Source: Pandoraea bronchicola (GTDB lineage Bacteria; Pseudomonadota; Gammaproteobacteria; Burkholderiales; Burkholderiaceae). Taken from it: DNA of 64,000 nucleotides. The position numbers and the translations under genes are program-made. Shown one piece after another: positions 1-8,886 of this stretch. The stretch covers positions 186,001 to 250,000 of the forward strand of contig NZ_CABPST010000001.1 in assembly GCF_902459805.1 (NCBI RefSeq). Reading direction: 5' to 3'. The notes under the pieces were generated by a model that made no database searches, had not been told where the DNA came from, and saw nothing but the letters and a program-made list of their open reading frames with translations. How positions within the stretch are numbered: the stretch's first letter is position 1; each line of letters opens with the position of its first letter.

Positions 1-112
1 CCACGGCGACGCGTGAGTCGTTGCCATTCGCACCCGTCGCGGCGGTGCCCGGCACACGTTCGGTACCACACGATCATCAGGCGGCCGCCACGCGGTCGCG
101 AGAGAGACTCTC

Positions 113-2380
113 ATGTCACGTCCCATGACACAGAAGCCGTTGCAAACGGCCATTGCGCTTGCCCTCGCCTCGCTGGGCAGCGCCGCGCACGCACTCACTA
201 ACGACTCGGCACAAACCGGCCAGAGCATTGCGATCGAAGCAACGCACGCGGCAACCCACACCGGCAACCACCCGGACGCCCAAGCCGCGTCATCGACGCC
301 GGGCGCACAATCCGCGACGCTCGCGCCCACGCTGTCCCTCGCTCAGGTGGCCGTCCCGCAGGCACCCGCCGCGCCGGATGCACCTTCGGCCACGCTGCCG
401 CTCACGACCGTGACCGCACCGGCGGAGTCGCTCACGTCGCCGAGCGTGGACGAACAAAAAGCCAACCTGTTCCAGACCGCAGGCTCCGTCGGCTTTGTCG
501 ACGCCGGCGCCTACCAGAACACCTACGCCTTCAATCTGCGCGACATCCTCAAAGACACCCCGGGTGTCTACGTGCAGAACCGTTACGGCCAGGAACTGCG
601 TGTGTCGATTCGCGGCTCCGGGATCGCTCGCGGGTATCACGTTCGCGGACTCGAAATCCTTCAGGATGGCATTCCGACCAACTCGGCCGATGGCAGTGGC
701 GACTACTACCAGATCGACCCCATGGGTTTGCGCTCGACCGAGATTTATAAGGGCGGTAACGGCCTCACTTACGGCTCGACCACGCTTGGCGGTGCCCTGA
801 ACTTTGTCACGCCGACGGCCTATACGGCGGACGCGCCCAACCAGTTCCGCCTCGAAGGCGGCAGCTTCGGCACGGTGCGCGCCAGCGGCCAGATGTCGCG
901 TATCTTCGGCCCGCTGGACGCGCTCGCCACCGTCACCCTCAATCGCTCCAACGGCTATCGCGACCACGACAAGGGCAATTACGCGCAAATCAACGCCAAC
1001 ATCGGCTACAGGTTCTCGCCGAACGTTGAAACCCGCTTCTTCTTCGGCGCCTACATCGTCGACCAGAAGCTGCCCGGCACGCTCTCGCTGTTCGACGCGC
1101 TCAACAATCCGACGAAAGCCGCCGCCTCCGCTGTCTCCGGCGATCAGGCGCGCAACACACGCACCGAACGACTCGGCAACCTGACAACCATTCGCTTCGC
1201 CACCGGCCAGCTCGACATCGCGTCGTGGGTCATTCACAAGAGCCTGTACCACCCGATCTTCCAGGTCATCGATCAGGATGGCTGGACCTATGGTGTCGCG
1301 CCACGCTACACGGCCAACCTGACGCTGGCCGGCATGCGCAACGACCTCATCGTCGGCGCACGCTTCTTTGGCGGAAACACGCGAGCCGAGCAGTACGTCA
1401 ACGTAAATGGCAATCGCGGCACGCAAACACTCGACTCCCGTCAAAGCGCCTACAACTACGAGGCGTATTTCGAGAACCGGTTGTTCTTCCTGCCCACGGT
1501 CGGTCTGATGATCGGCGCCAAGGCCTACCGCGACGTTCGCCAATACATCGACTACGGTGGACTAGCGGGCGACACCAACTACCGTTCAACGAGCGCCGCA
1601 TATTCGGGCGTCAATCCGAAGATCGGTCTGTTGTGGGAGCCGCGCAAGGACGTGCAGGCCTTTATCGACGTAACGCGCAGCGCCGACGTGCCCGACTTCA
1701 CCGATCTCTCGCAGACGTTTGGCGCCACCTCTCGCTTCGTTCCGCTGGCATCGCAACACGCCTGGACGATTGAAGCCGGCACGCGCGGCAAACTCGACCG
1801 AGTGGCATGGGACGTGACAGCGTATCGTTCGCTGGTGCGCGATCAGTTACTGCAATACACAACGTCGCCCGATATCCCCGCGTCAACCTTCAACGCGAAC
1901 AAGACCGTGCTGCAAGGCCTGGAAGTCGGCGCTGCAGTGGACCTGTTCAAGGACGTGGTCGCGACCGGGGATCGAATCACGCTGTCGCAAATCTGGAACT
2001 ACAGCGATTTCCGCTTCCGCGACGACCCGCAGTACGGCAACAACCGCATCGCCGGAGTGCCAACGAATGTGCTGCGCACGACGCTCGGCTACGCTTGGTC
2101 GAACCGCTTCCAGATTTCGGCATCGCTCGATTGGGTGCCGACCGGCGCCTGGGTCGACTATGCCAACACCATGCGCGTGCCCGGCTACACGCTACTCGGC
2201 GTACAAGCGTCGTATCTGATTCAGCGCGGCGTGACGTTCTATCTCGATGCCCGCAATCTGACCGGCAAGCGCTACGTCACCGACTTCAGCACGGTGACCG
2301 ATGCCCGCACGGCCAATACCGCTGTGTTCTATCCGGGCGACGGGCGCAGCGTATTCGCGGGCGTGCGCTTCGCGTTCTGA
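113..2380 (+). CDS. TonB-dependent outer-membrane receptor (FecA-like)
   Basis: A 755-residue receptor that would import a ligand, probably a ferric chelate, across the outer membrane using TonB energy. An N-terminal signal peptide ends near AAHA (about residue 27). A long Ala/Thr/Pro-rich linker follows to about residue 105. The plug domain (about 115-235) has the typical runs LRDILKDTPGVYVQNR, VSIRGSG and GGALNFVTP. A 22-strand barrel fills the rest and ends with the terminal aromatic in VRFAF. The ATG at 113 has a GAGAGAG ribosome site; an in-frame ATG at 125 is an alternative. No Fur box is obvious in the short upstream stretch, so the ligand is not fixed. The family is secure, the substrate is not. 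Confidence 0.9.
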   Translation: MSRPMTQKPLQTAIALALASLGSAAHALTNDSAQTGQSIAIEATHAATHTGNHPDAQAASSTPGAQSATLAPTLSLAQVAVPQAPAAPDAPSATLPLTTVTAPAESLTSPSVDEQKANLFQTAGSVGFVDAGAYQNTYAFNLRDILKDTPGVYVQNRYGQELRVSIRGSGIARGYHVRGLEILQDGIPTNSADGSGDYYQIDPMGLRSTEIYKGGNGLTYGSTTLGGALNFVTPTAYTADAPNQFRLEGGSFGTVRASGQMSRIFGPLDALATVTLNRSNGYRDHDKGNYAQINANIGYRFSPNVETRFFFGAYIVDQKLPGTLSLFDALNNPTKAAASAVSGDQARNTRTERLGNLTTIRFATGQLDIASWVIHKSLYHPIFQVIDQDGWTYGVAPRYTANLTLAGMRNDLIVGARFFGGNTRAEQYVNVNGNRGTQTLDSRQSAYNYEAYFENRLFFLPTVGLMIGAKAYRDVRQYIDYGGLAGDTNYRSTSAAYSGVNPKIGLLWEPRKDVQAFIDVTRSADVPDFTDLSQTFGATSRFVPLASQHAWTIEAGTRGKLDRVAWDVTAYRSLVRDQLLQYTTSPDIPASTFNANKTVLQGLEVGAAVDLFKDVVATGDRITLSQIWNYSDFRFRDDPQYGNNRIAGVPTNVLRTTLGYAWSNRFQISASLDWVPTGAWVDYANTMRVPGYTLLGVQASYLIQRGVTFYLDARNLTGKRYVTDFSTVTDARTANTAVFYPGDGRSVFAGVRFAF

Positions 2381-2468
2381 TTCTCATCGGGCTGACTCAT
2401 TCGGCGTGCGCGGCGCATGAAAAGGCGTCGCGCACCTGACAAACGCCTCGCGATAAGGCAAAACGCGT

Positions 2469-3041
2469 TCAGAGCATGCGCCGCAGCGTCTCGTCACGAC
2501 GGAAGTAGTGGTGCCACAGCGCCGCCAGTGCATGTAGGCCGATCACCCAATAGAACGCATTGCCAAGCGTCTCGTGAATCTCCTTGATCGACCGGCGGAC
2601 TTCAACGTCTTTTCCAATGAATTGCGGCAGCGCAATATCCAGCCCTGGAATGGTGAGCACATGCCCCCCGGCATTGAGCGCGAGATACCCCAGCACCGGC
2701 TGCGCAAACAGAAACACATAGAGCAGCAAATGCACGGCGGCCGACAACGCCCGCACCAGCCAGCCCTGACCGGGTAGCGCCCCAGGCGCCCCCTTGATCC
2801 ATCGCCAGAGCAGACGCGGTACTGCCAGCACCAGCACCGCGACCCCAGCCCACTCGTGAATCGTCATGGACGACGCACGCTCTACGCTGCCTTTCGGCAG
2901 ATATCCCTTCGTGATCACCGCCGCATAGGCAATCGCAATCAGCAATGCCACCGCCCAGTGAAAGAAGATTGCAGGCGGCGCGTAACGCCCGGCCGGCAAG
3001 CGTTGCGAGCCGCGCGAACGGAACTTGATCGCGTTATCCAT
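2469..3041 (-). CDS. Cytochrome b561 family protein
   Basis: A 190-residue inner-membrane di-heme b protein of the bacterial b561 (YodB/CybB) type, which passes electrons from the quinol pool to a periplasmic or membrane acceptor. Four hydrophobic segments are visible. Candidate heme ligands are His28 (FFHWAV), His62 (IHEWAG), His104 (AVHLLLY) and His170 (GLHALAALWHH). Length matches the family. It converges with the TonB receptor gene on the opposite strand, leaving 88 bases between them. The physiological acceptor cannot be read from context; pairing with a TonB receptor may be accidental. Confidence 0.9.
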   Translation of the reverse strand: MDNAIKFRSRGSQRLPAGRYAPPAIFFHWAVALLIAIAYAAVITKGYLPKGSVERASSMTIHEWAGVAVLVLAVPRLLWRWIKGAPGALPGQGWLVRALSAAVHLLLYVFLFAQPVLGYLALNAGGHVLTIPGLDIALPQFIGKDVEVRRSIKEIHETLGNAFYWVIGLHALAALWHHYFRRDETLRRML

Positions 3042-3629
3042 CTCGGGGATTCCTGTTCTGTTATGGGGATGACGCCATTATGGCGTCCGTCCTGTTACGC
3101 GAAAAGGTCGCCAATCGTCACAGTTGTCACTTCAAATCTTCTCCCGGCATTCGGATTCCTCCTCGCCACGGACGGCTCTACTGTGCCGACAATACGTCTG
3201 AAGCGCACGCCGGTGCCCGGCCCGCGCCCTCCCGATGAACCTCCTTGGCCGACTGTTGCCTGGTCGGCCTTTAAGCCCCGCTTGCGGGGCTTTCTTTTTT
3301 TTGCGTTCGCACCACCACAAATGCCTCCCTCCTTTGCTCAGGCCCGATGCACACAGCCGGAGCCATCACCGAGCCGTCTCGCTGCGGAGCAACATTCGCC
3401 GTGTGCATCGGTGAGATCAGCTTATCGTGGCAGTGCGGCCAAAGATGTGTGAACTATCCGAGAGAATCGGCGCACGAATGCAATAGCGGGCATCTCCGAG
3501 CCATGCTTAGGACGAATCCGGTTCAAAAGATAGGACGACGCCGCGAAGTGTTGCGTGAAGCCCTCACTGCGCTGGTCATTGCTCGACCGGCGGGCCGATA
3601 ATGATGACCAAAATCACGGAGGACAGACG
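3042..3629. other. Intergenic region with an orphan terminator
   Basis: This 588-base stretch separates the cytochrome b561 gene (minus strand) from the aldo/keto reductase (plus strand). It holds the promoter regions of both, and a strong plus-strand intrinsic terminator at 3273-3302 that has no plus-strand gene upstream of it. No convincing protein-coding frame is visible; short frames here have no ribosome site or recognisable product. Confidence 0.6.
3247..3302 (+). terminator. Tandem hairpins ending in an intrinsic terminator
   Basis: A first hairpin has 7-bp arms GGCCGAC (3247-3253) and GTCGGCC (3263-3269). The second, AAGCCCCGC-TT-GCGGGGCTT at 3273-3292, is followed by a T-rich run to 3302, the classical intrinsic terminator layout on the plus strand. 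Read on the minus strand there is no T-run, so it does not serve the cytochrome gene. It may be the 3' end of an unannotated small RNA starting after about 3120. Confidence 0.8.
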
Positions 3630-4463
3630 ATGCGAGACATCTCATTTCCCGGAGGCGAAACCGTGCCTGTGCTTGGCCAGGGCACGTGGATGATGGGCGA
3701 GAAGCCAGAGCGGCGGCGCGAGGAAATCGATGCGTTGCGCCTCGGTGTCTCGCTGGGCATGACGCTGGTCGATACGGCCGAAATGTATGGCGAAGGCGCA
3801 ACCGAGCGCCTCGTGGGGGAAGCGCTCGACGGGCTGCGCGACGAGGTGTTTCTCGTGAGCAAGGTCTACCCGCACAACGCCTCGCAGCGTGGCGTGATCG
3901 CCGCCTGCGAGCGCAGTCTGAAGCGCCTGGGCACCGATCGCCTCGATCTATATCTGCTGCACTGGCGTGGCGACGTACCGCTCGAGGAAACGATTGCTGG
4001 CTTCGAAGCCTTGCGTCAGGCGGGCAAGATCCGGCATTGGGGGGTGAGCAACTTCGATGTGGACGACTTGGAAGCCTTGTTCGATGCTCCCGGTGGCAAC
4101 GCGTGCGCAACCGACCAGGTGTTGTACAACCTGTCACGACGCCGCTCCGAATATGATCTCGCGCCCTGGCTTGCCGAACGCGGTATGCCGATGATGGCGT
4201 ATTCGCCCATCGAACAGGGGCGGCTGCGGACCGTGGGCGTACTGGGCGAAATTGCCCGTGCGCACCACGTCGAGCCATTGCAGATCGCACTGGCCTGGGT
4301 GCTGCACCGGCCGGGCGTCATCGCGATTCCCAAGGCGAGCACCGAGGCACACGTGCGTGCCAACCGCGCCGCCCACGACATTAATCTGAGCGCGGAAGAA
4401 CTTGCGCTGCTCGATCATCATTTCGAGCCACCTTCGCGCAAACGTCCGCTGGAGATGATCTGA
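3630..4463 (+). CDS. Aldo/keto reductase
   Basis: A 277-residue NADPH-dependent cytosolic oxidoreductase with the AKR (alpha/beta)8 barrel. The catalytic tetrad is visible as Asp48 (LVDTAEMYGEG), Tyr53, Lys78 (VSKVYP) and His111 (YLLHWRG). The NADP-binding end IAIPKAST is also present. The ATG at 3630 follows GGAGGACAGACG, a strong ribosome site, so the longer frame starting at 3555 is rejected. It is 85 bases ahead of a D-amino-acid dehydrogenase-like gene on the same strand. Substrate unknown; sequence resembles the YeaE group of general aldehyde/ketone reductases. Confidence 0.92.
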   Translation: MRDISFPGGETVPVLGQGTWMMGEKPERRREEIDALRLGVSLGMTLVDTAEMYGEGATERLVGEALDGLRDEVFLVSKVYPHNASQRGVIAACERSLKRLGTDRLDLYLLHWRGDVPLEETIAGFEALRQAGKIRHWGVSNFDVDDLEALFDAPGGNACATDQVLYNLSRRRSEYDLAPWLAERGMPMMAYSPIEQGRLRTVGVLGEIARAHHVEPLQIALAWVLHRPGVIAIPKASTEAHVRANRAAHDINLSAEELALLDHHFEPPSRKRPLEMI

Positions 4464-4548
4464 GAGCGTTCATGAATTTTGAAGGCGCTCGGTCGTACGC
4501 ATCCGACGAAGTACACTAGGCGCTTTCATGTTTTTGCAGGACGGCTTC

Positions 4549-5817
4549 ATGAACGATTCGCGTCCCGTCGTCGTTATCGGGGGCGGTTTGGTCGGCGTGT
4601 GTACCGCCGCTTATCTTCAACGTGCCGGCTATTCGGTCGTGATCGTCGACCGGCAGTCGGCGCGTCAGGCGGCATCGCTCGGCAATGCGGGCTGCATCAA
4701 TGGCTCGTCGGTCGTCCCGATCGCGATGCCCGGTGTGCTGTGGCAGGTACCCGGCTGGCTGATGCAACCGGATGGTCCGCTGGTGTTGCGGTGGCGCTAT
4801 CTCCCGCGCATGGTGCCGTGGCTGATGCGCTTCGTCGCGGCGAGCCAGCCCGCTCGTGTTGCCGCGCAGGCGCATGCGTTGCGCGCGCTACTCGGCCCCG
4901 CGCTCGACGCCTATCAACCCCTGCTCGACGATGCGAACGCGAACGATCTGGTCTCACGTCGCGGCTATCTCATCGCTTACTCCAGCCAGAACGGTATGGC
5001 GGGGGACGAAGGCGGAATGGCGCTTCGCCGCGACAACGGTGTGCGCATCGAGACGCTCGACGCGGCTGCGCTTCGTGAGTTCGAGCCGACGCTATCGCAT
5101 GACTTCGTCGGTGCGCGATACATCAGCGAGACGGGTCATACCCTGGATCCGGGCGCGCTGTTGGCACGTCTGACCGCGCAGGTGATCGCACGGGGTGGCC
5201 GTGTTGTCGATGCGGCTGCCACGGCCATCGAGACCAATGACACGCAGGCCGTGGCCGTGCATACCGAGAAAGGGCGTGAAGCCGCAAGTGCGGTGGTCAT
5301 TGCGGCGGGGGCCTGGTCCGCACCGTTCGTGCGCCAGTTGGGCGATAGCATCGTCTTCGACACCGAGCGCGGCTATCACGTGGAAATTCCGACGCCTGAC
5401 GAAATGCCCTCACGCCCCGTCATGTGGGCCGAGGGCAAGCTGTTCGCCACACCAATGAACGGTCGCCTTCGCGGTGCGGGCACGGTCGAGTTAGCCGGCT
5501 TGCAGGCGCCGCCGAACTGGCGGCGAGCCGATCTGCTGCTGGGGCAGTTGCACAAGATGTTTCCGGGCGCCGTGCAAGGCACGAAGTCGACGCAATCGGT
5601 CGACGGTGCGCGCTGGCAGGGATTCCGCCCCAGCACGCCCGACTCGCTACCGGTGCTGGGTGCCGCGTCGAAAGTGCCGAATGCGTTCTATGCGTTCGGC
5701 CACGGTCACGTCGGTCTGACTGCCGCAGCATCAACGGGACGCATCATTGCGGCACTCGTCGCCGGCGAACGGCCCCTCATCGACCTCTCACCGTTCTCCA
5801 TCGGACGCTTTCGCTGA
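4549..5817 (+). CDS. FAD-dependent D-amino acid dehydrogenase-like oxidase (DAO family)
   Basis: A 422-residue flavoprotein of the DadA/DAO superfamily, expected to oxidise an amino acid or secondary amine, passing electrons to the respiratory chain or oxygen. The N-terminal dinucleotide-binding motif is VVVIGGGLVGVCTAAYLQ. The typical DadA features LGNAGCINGSSVVP, GHTLDPGALL and the C-terminal FYAFGHGHVGLT (flavin ring contact) are present. The ATG at 4549 follows AGGACGGCTTC; a start 7 codons upstream lacks a ribosome site. No racemase or Lrp gene is adjacent, so this is probably one of several DadA paralogues with its own substrate. Confidence 0.88.
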   Translation: MNDSRPVVVIGGGLVGVCTAAYLQRAGYSVVIVDRQSARQAASLGNAGCINGSSVVPIAMPGVLWQVPGWLMQPDGPLVLRWRYLPRMVPWLMRFVAASQPARVAAQAHALRALLGPALDAYQPLLDDANANDLVSRRGYLIAYSSQNGMAGDEGGMALRRDNGVRIETLDAAALREFEPTLSHDFVGARYISETGHTLDPGALLARLTAQVIARGGRVVDAAATAIETNDTQAVAVHTEKGREAASAVVIAAGAWSAPFVRQLGDSIVFDTERGYHVEIPTPDEMPSRPVMWAEGKLFATPMNGRLRGAGTVELAGLQAPPNWRRADLLLGQLHKMFPGAVQGTKSTQSVDGARWQGFRPSTPDSLPVLGAASKVPNAFYAFGHGHVGLTAAASTGRIIAALVAGERPLIDLSPFSIGRFR

Positions 5818-5917
5818 CGCGCCGGCGACGCGCAGGTGGCAGGAAGCCGCGCGACGCGCACGAGATGCTCACGTTGCGACCGCCCACTCCCTCCCTCGCC
5901 TGACGCGTCCCGGGTCG

Positions 5918-6919
5918 TCAACCCTTGCAGACCGACGCGACGATATCGCATGAGCGCAGTCGCAACGCGGGATCGTAGACGTCCGTTACGAGCATCAGCT
6001 CATCGGCCTGCGTGCGCTCGACCAGATCCGACAGCCCAGCCTTCACTCGCTCGGGGCCACCCACGACGGACACGCCAAGGAACGCTTCCACCGAATGCTG
6101 CTCGGCCGGATCCCAACGCTCGTCCATATCGTTCACGGGTGGCTGCAATTTCAGGCTCTGCCCGCGCATGAGCGCCAGAATCTTCTGCTGCGCCGACGTC
6201 GCGAGGAATGCCGCTTCCTCATCGGTCGGCGCCGCGACAACGGGAACACCCACCATCACGTAAGGCTTGTCCAGTACCGCCGACGGACGGAAGAGGTCGC
6301 GGTACAGACGGAGTGCGTCGAACAGGAATCGCGGAGCGAAGTGCGACGCAAACGCGTATGGCAGCCCCAGATGCGCCGCGAGTTGTGCCGAAAACAGCGA
6401 TGAGCCCAGCAACCATACAGGAATGTCGCTGCCCGCACCGGGCGTAGCGACAAGGCGCTGCCCCGGCTGCGCTGGTGCGAGTAGTGCGCGCAATTCGGCA
6501 ACCTGCTCGGGGAAGTCGTCGCCATTGGACAGGCGATCGCGGCGCAACGCCCGCATCGTCGCCTGATCCGCCCCGGGCGCACGGCCCAGCCCCAGATCGA
6601 TGCGACCCGGATACAGCGCGGCGAGCGTGCCGAAGTTCTCGGCGACGACTAGCGGCGGGTGGTTCGGCAGCATCACGCCGCCTGAGCCCACGCGAATGCG
6701 CGACGTCTTGCCCGCAATGTGACCGATCAACAGCGCGGTCGCCGAACTGGCGATGCCGTCCATGTTGTGGTGTTCGGCCAACCAGAAGCGCTCGAAACCC
6801 AGACGCTCGACATGCTGGGCAAGTTCCGTGGATTGCTTCAGGGCTTCGGCCACCGTGCCGCCAGCGCGTATCGGCACCAGATCCAGCATAGAGAGGGCCG
6901 TCTTCGACAAACTGCTCAT
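5918..6919 (-). CDS. LLM-class flavin-dependent oxidoreductase
   Basis: A 333-residue luciferase-like (bacterial luciferase fold) monooxygenase of the YhbW/single-domain MsnO8 group. Family signatures are [56 protein letters not shown] and PVWLLGSS. It would use reduced flavin from a partner reductase. The start at 6919 is chosen because GGAG sits 6 bases ahead of it; an in-frame ATG four codons earlier (6931) is possible. It is transcribed divergently from an HxlR regulator at 7075, a common pairing, suggesting redox or electrophile-controlled expression. Substrate unknown. Confidence 0.88.
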   Translation of the reverse strand: MSSLSKTALSMLDLVPIRAGGTVAEALKQSTELAQHVERLGFERFWLAEHHNMDGIASSATALLIGHIAGKTSRIRVGSGGVMLPNHPPLVVAENFGTLAALYPGRIDLGLGRAPGADQATMRALRRDRLSNGDDFPEQVAELRALLAPAQPGQRLVATPGAGSDIPVWLLGSSLFSAQLAAHLGLPYAFASHFAPRFLFDALRLYRDLFRPSAVLDKPYVMVGVPVVAAPTDEEAAFLATSAQQKILALMRGQSLKLQPPVNDMDERWDPAEQHSVEAFLGVSVVGGPERVKAGLSDLVERTQADELMLVTDVYDPALRLRSCDIVASVCKG

Positions 6920-7040
6920 GGGATTCTCCATTTACCTGCGCGCGCTCAACACCGGCTCTGCGGGCCACAAAGCCCTCGCACCGGATGACGCGCACTACCG
7001 TCGCAAAGTATAGTGACGAAGCGCCCAAATCCCCAGTAGG

Positions 7041-7071
7041 CACCCTTTAGTTGAATAGTCACCATTTAGTT
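7041..7071. promoter_or_regulatory. Direct repeat, candidate HxlR operator
   Basis: CACCCTTTAGTT (7041-7052) is repeated as CACCATTTAGTT (7060-7071), 11 of 12 identical with a 19-base period. The pair lies in the divergent interval between the monooxygenase and the HxlR gene and ends four bases before the regulator ATG. Two turns of helix between repeats suits a dimeric winged-helix protein; binding is inferred, not shown. Confidence 0.45.
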
Positions 7072-7074
7072 ACC

Positions 7075-7533
7075 ATGAGCAAACCCGAACCCTTTGTTTT
7101 CGAAGAAACCTGCGTGCCGCGTCGCGTGCTGGAACTCTTCAGCGTGAAGTGGACGAGCATGGTGCTATACGCGCTGCAGTGCGGCACCACGCGCACGGGG
7201 GAATTGCAGCGCCGCCTGCCCGGAATCTCCAAGAAGATGCTCACGCAGACGTTGCGCGAACTCGAGCGCGACGGCCTGATTCATCGCGAGGTCTATGCCG
7301 TCGTGCCCCCCAAGGTGGAGTATTCGCTCACATCGTTGGGCGAGTTGTTCATCGAGCCTATCGAGATGCTGTATCGCTGGGGCAATCAACATGCCGACGT
7401 GCTCGCCCAGTTGAGCCTTCGCCGCGGCAGACCTGCTCAGGCTATCGAGGCTTGCGACACTGGAGACGACACTGGCGACGATACGGGCACGACGCACGCC
7501 CTGCATGCCACAAGCACCTCACGCGCAGCCTGA
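7075..7533 (+). CDS. HxlR-family transcriptional regulator
   Basis: A 152-residue winged-helix regulator. The HxlR core runs from about residue 11 to 110: ETCVPRRVLELFSVKWTSMVLYAL, then the recognition segment GELQRRLPGISKKMLTQTLRELERDGLIHREVY and the wing VPPKVEYSLTSLG. Cys13 stands at the position used for thiol sensing in several HxlR proteins. The C-terminal 30 residues are low-complexity Asp/Gly/Thr (TGDDTGDDTGTT). ATG 7075 is preferred over a TTG at 7051, which would put the start inside the candidate operator repeats. Likely controls the divergent flavin monooxygenase. Confidence 0.9.
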   Translation: MSKPEPFVFEETCVPRRVLELFSVKWTSMVLYALQCGTTRTGELQRRLPGISKKMLTQTLRELERDGLIHREVYAVVPPKVEYSLTSLGELFIEPIEMLYRWGNQHADVLAQLSLRRGRPAQAIEACDTGDDTGDDTGTTHALHATSTSRAA

Positions 7534-7701
7534 GCTGGCGCGCACGGCCAGCCGCGGCGCGCTCGCTTTGCGAAAGCTGGCTCGGCATCGTCATGACGAG
7601 CCTCGTGAGCGCTGATTGCGCAGATTGCGCTCGTTGCAGCGGTCGTCGCGGATTCGACCGCCAGCGCGTTCTGACGGTCACGACAGAACGCGCGCAGAAA
7701 C

Positions 7702-7732
7702 AAAACGGGCCGGCGATGTGCCGGCCCGTTTT
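7702..7732. terminator. Bidirectional intrinsic terminator
   Basis: A perfect 12-bp stem, AAAACGGGCCGG (7702-7713) and CCGGCCCGTTTT (7721-7732), with a 7-base loop. The A-run before and T-run after let it work in both directions, ending the HxlR transcript (plus) and the deacylase transcript (minus), whose stop codons lie on either side. Confidence 0.9.
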
Positions 7733-7767
7733 GTCACTTTGGTGTTACCGACGCTATCGTCGCGTCA

Positions 7768-8751
7768 TCAGCGATCCAGCAAACGCCCCAGACGCATCAT
7801 CGTAACGTTCACACCCAGATGGCGCATCGACGGCTGCACGATCACGCAGTTGTCATAGGGCGTGACGATGACGTCGTCGCCATCGCGGGCGATCTCGGTC
7901 CCGGCTTTCTCGATCACTTCCAGTCCCGTGAACGGCTGCGAGAAGCGGAAGTCCATCGAGCGCGCCACGACTGGCTGCGTGATTTCCACGAACTTCTGAC
8001 GGGCGGGCAACGTCTGCGTGAGGAATGGCGCGACGTCGGCTTCGGCCACGACACCGGCGTGCAGCAGGAAACGTGCTGCGCTGTCGAGCGCCACGTCACG
8101 CGCGCTTTTGGCGAAGTGCTGCCCCGTTTCGATGAGCAGTGCGTTCTTCGGACTGGCCGGATCGCCGAAACCGCCGTAGTCGCGCATACGCGTACCGTTC
8201 GCGTGGCCCTTGTCGATGATGACGTGTTCCGGCGTGCCGAGTTCGGCGGCCAGGGCAATCGCCTTCTCCAGCGGACCGGTCATCATCAGCGGCGCGGACG
8301 CTTCGTGCATCGAATGAATGTCGAGCAGCAGATCGACGGTATCGATGAACGGACGCATGGCGCGCGCACGCGACAACTCGCGGCTATGGCGCTCGCCGTC
8401 GAGCGTCGAAGGCGTCCAGACGCGGTTCATATCCTCGTCGAGGAAGCGGGTGGCGTCGGCGTTTTCCGCGCTGAATTGCTCGTACGCACCGATATTGCCG
8501 AAGCCCAGCGACAGGCGTCCCGCCGTGGGGCGCACACCGGCGGCGAGCAGTGCGTCGACAGCGATGGCGCCGCTCACTTCGTTGCCGTGCGTGAGCGCAA
8601 GAATCATCACGTGCTTACCGGGCTTTGCGCTATCGAACGAGTGCAGAAAATCGATGCCGGTGTTGCCTTCGCGCCAGCGGCTGATGTCAGGAAACGAGAC
8701 TTCGATGGGGTACGCCGGCAGGGCGGCGCGGATCGCTTCGAGCGTGGTCAT
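7768..8751 (-). CDS. M14-family succinylglutamate desuccinylase/aspartoacylase-like hydrolase
   Basis: A 327-residue zinc-dependent amidohydrolase of the AstE/AspA group of the M14 carboxypeptidase fold. The zinc triad is visible as His55 and Glu58 (LTHGNEVSG) and His146 (LDIHSMHE). NRVW at 109-112 is a further family landmark. It would remove an acyl group from an N-acyl amino acid or similar. It is the second gene behind an MHS-family transporter on the same strand, 135 bases downstream, so the pair plausibly imports and hydrolyses the same compound. It is not in an arginine succinyltransferase operon, so the astE name is not justified. Confidence 0.85.
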   Translation of the reverse strand: MTTLEAIRAALPAYPIEVSFPDISRWREGNTGIDFLHSFDSAKPGKHVMILALTHGNEVSGAIAVDALLAAGVRPTAGRLSLGFGNIGAYEQFSAENADATRFLDEDMNRVWTPSTLDGERHSRELSRARAMRPFIDTVDLLLDIHSMHEASAPLMMTGPLEKAIALAAELGTPEHVIIDKGHANGTRMRDYGGFGDPASPKNALLIETGQHFAKSARDVALDSAARFLLHAGVVAEADVAPFLTQTLPARQKFVEITQPVVARSMDFRFSQPFTGLEVIEKAGTEIARDGDDVIVTPYDNCVIVQPSMRHLGVNVTMMRLGRLLDR

Positions 8752-8886
8752 GAAAAATGCTCCGCAGGGGATGCCGAAAAAGATGACGACGTCGCTGTAG
8801 GGGACAGCGCACGTCGTCGTTACGGCGAAAATCAGTTCATCGGATGAGGATGATGCGCTTGATGGGCCGATCGCCGGAGGCGTCGA

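Noticed and set aside
290-1543. Long minus-strand open frame opposite the TonB receptor
   Set aside because: High-GC codon use leaves the antisense strand open; the receptor frame has clear motifs and the opposite frame has none.
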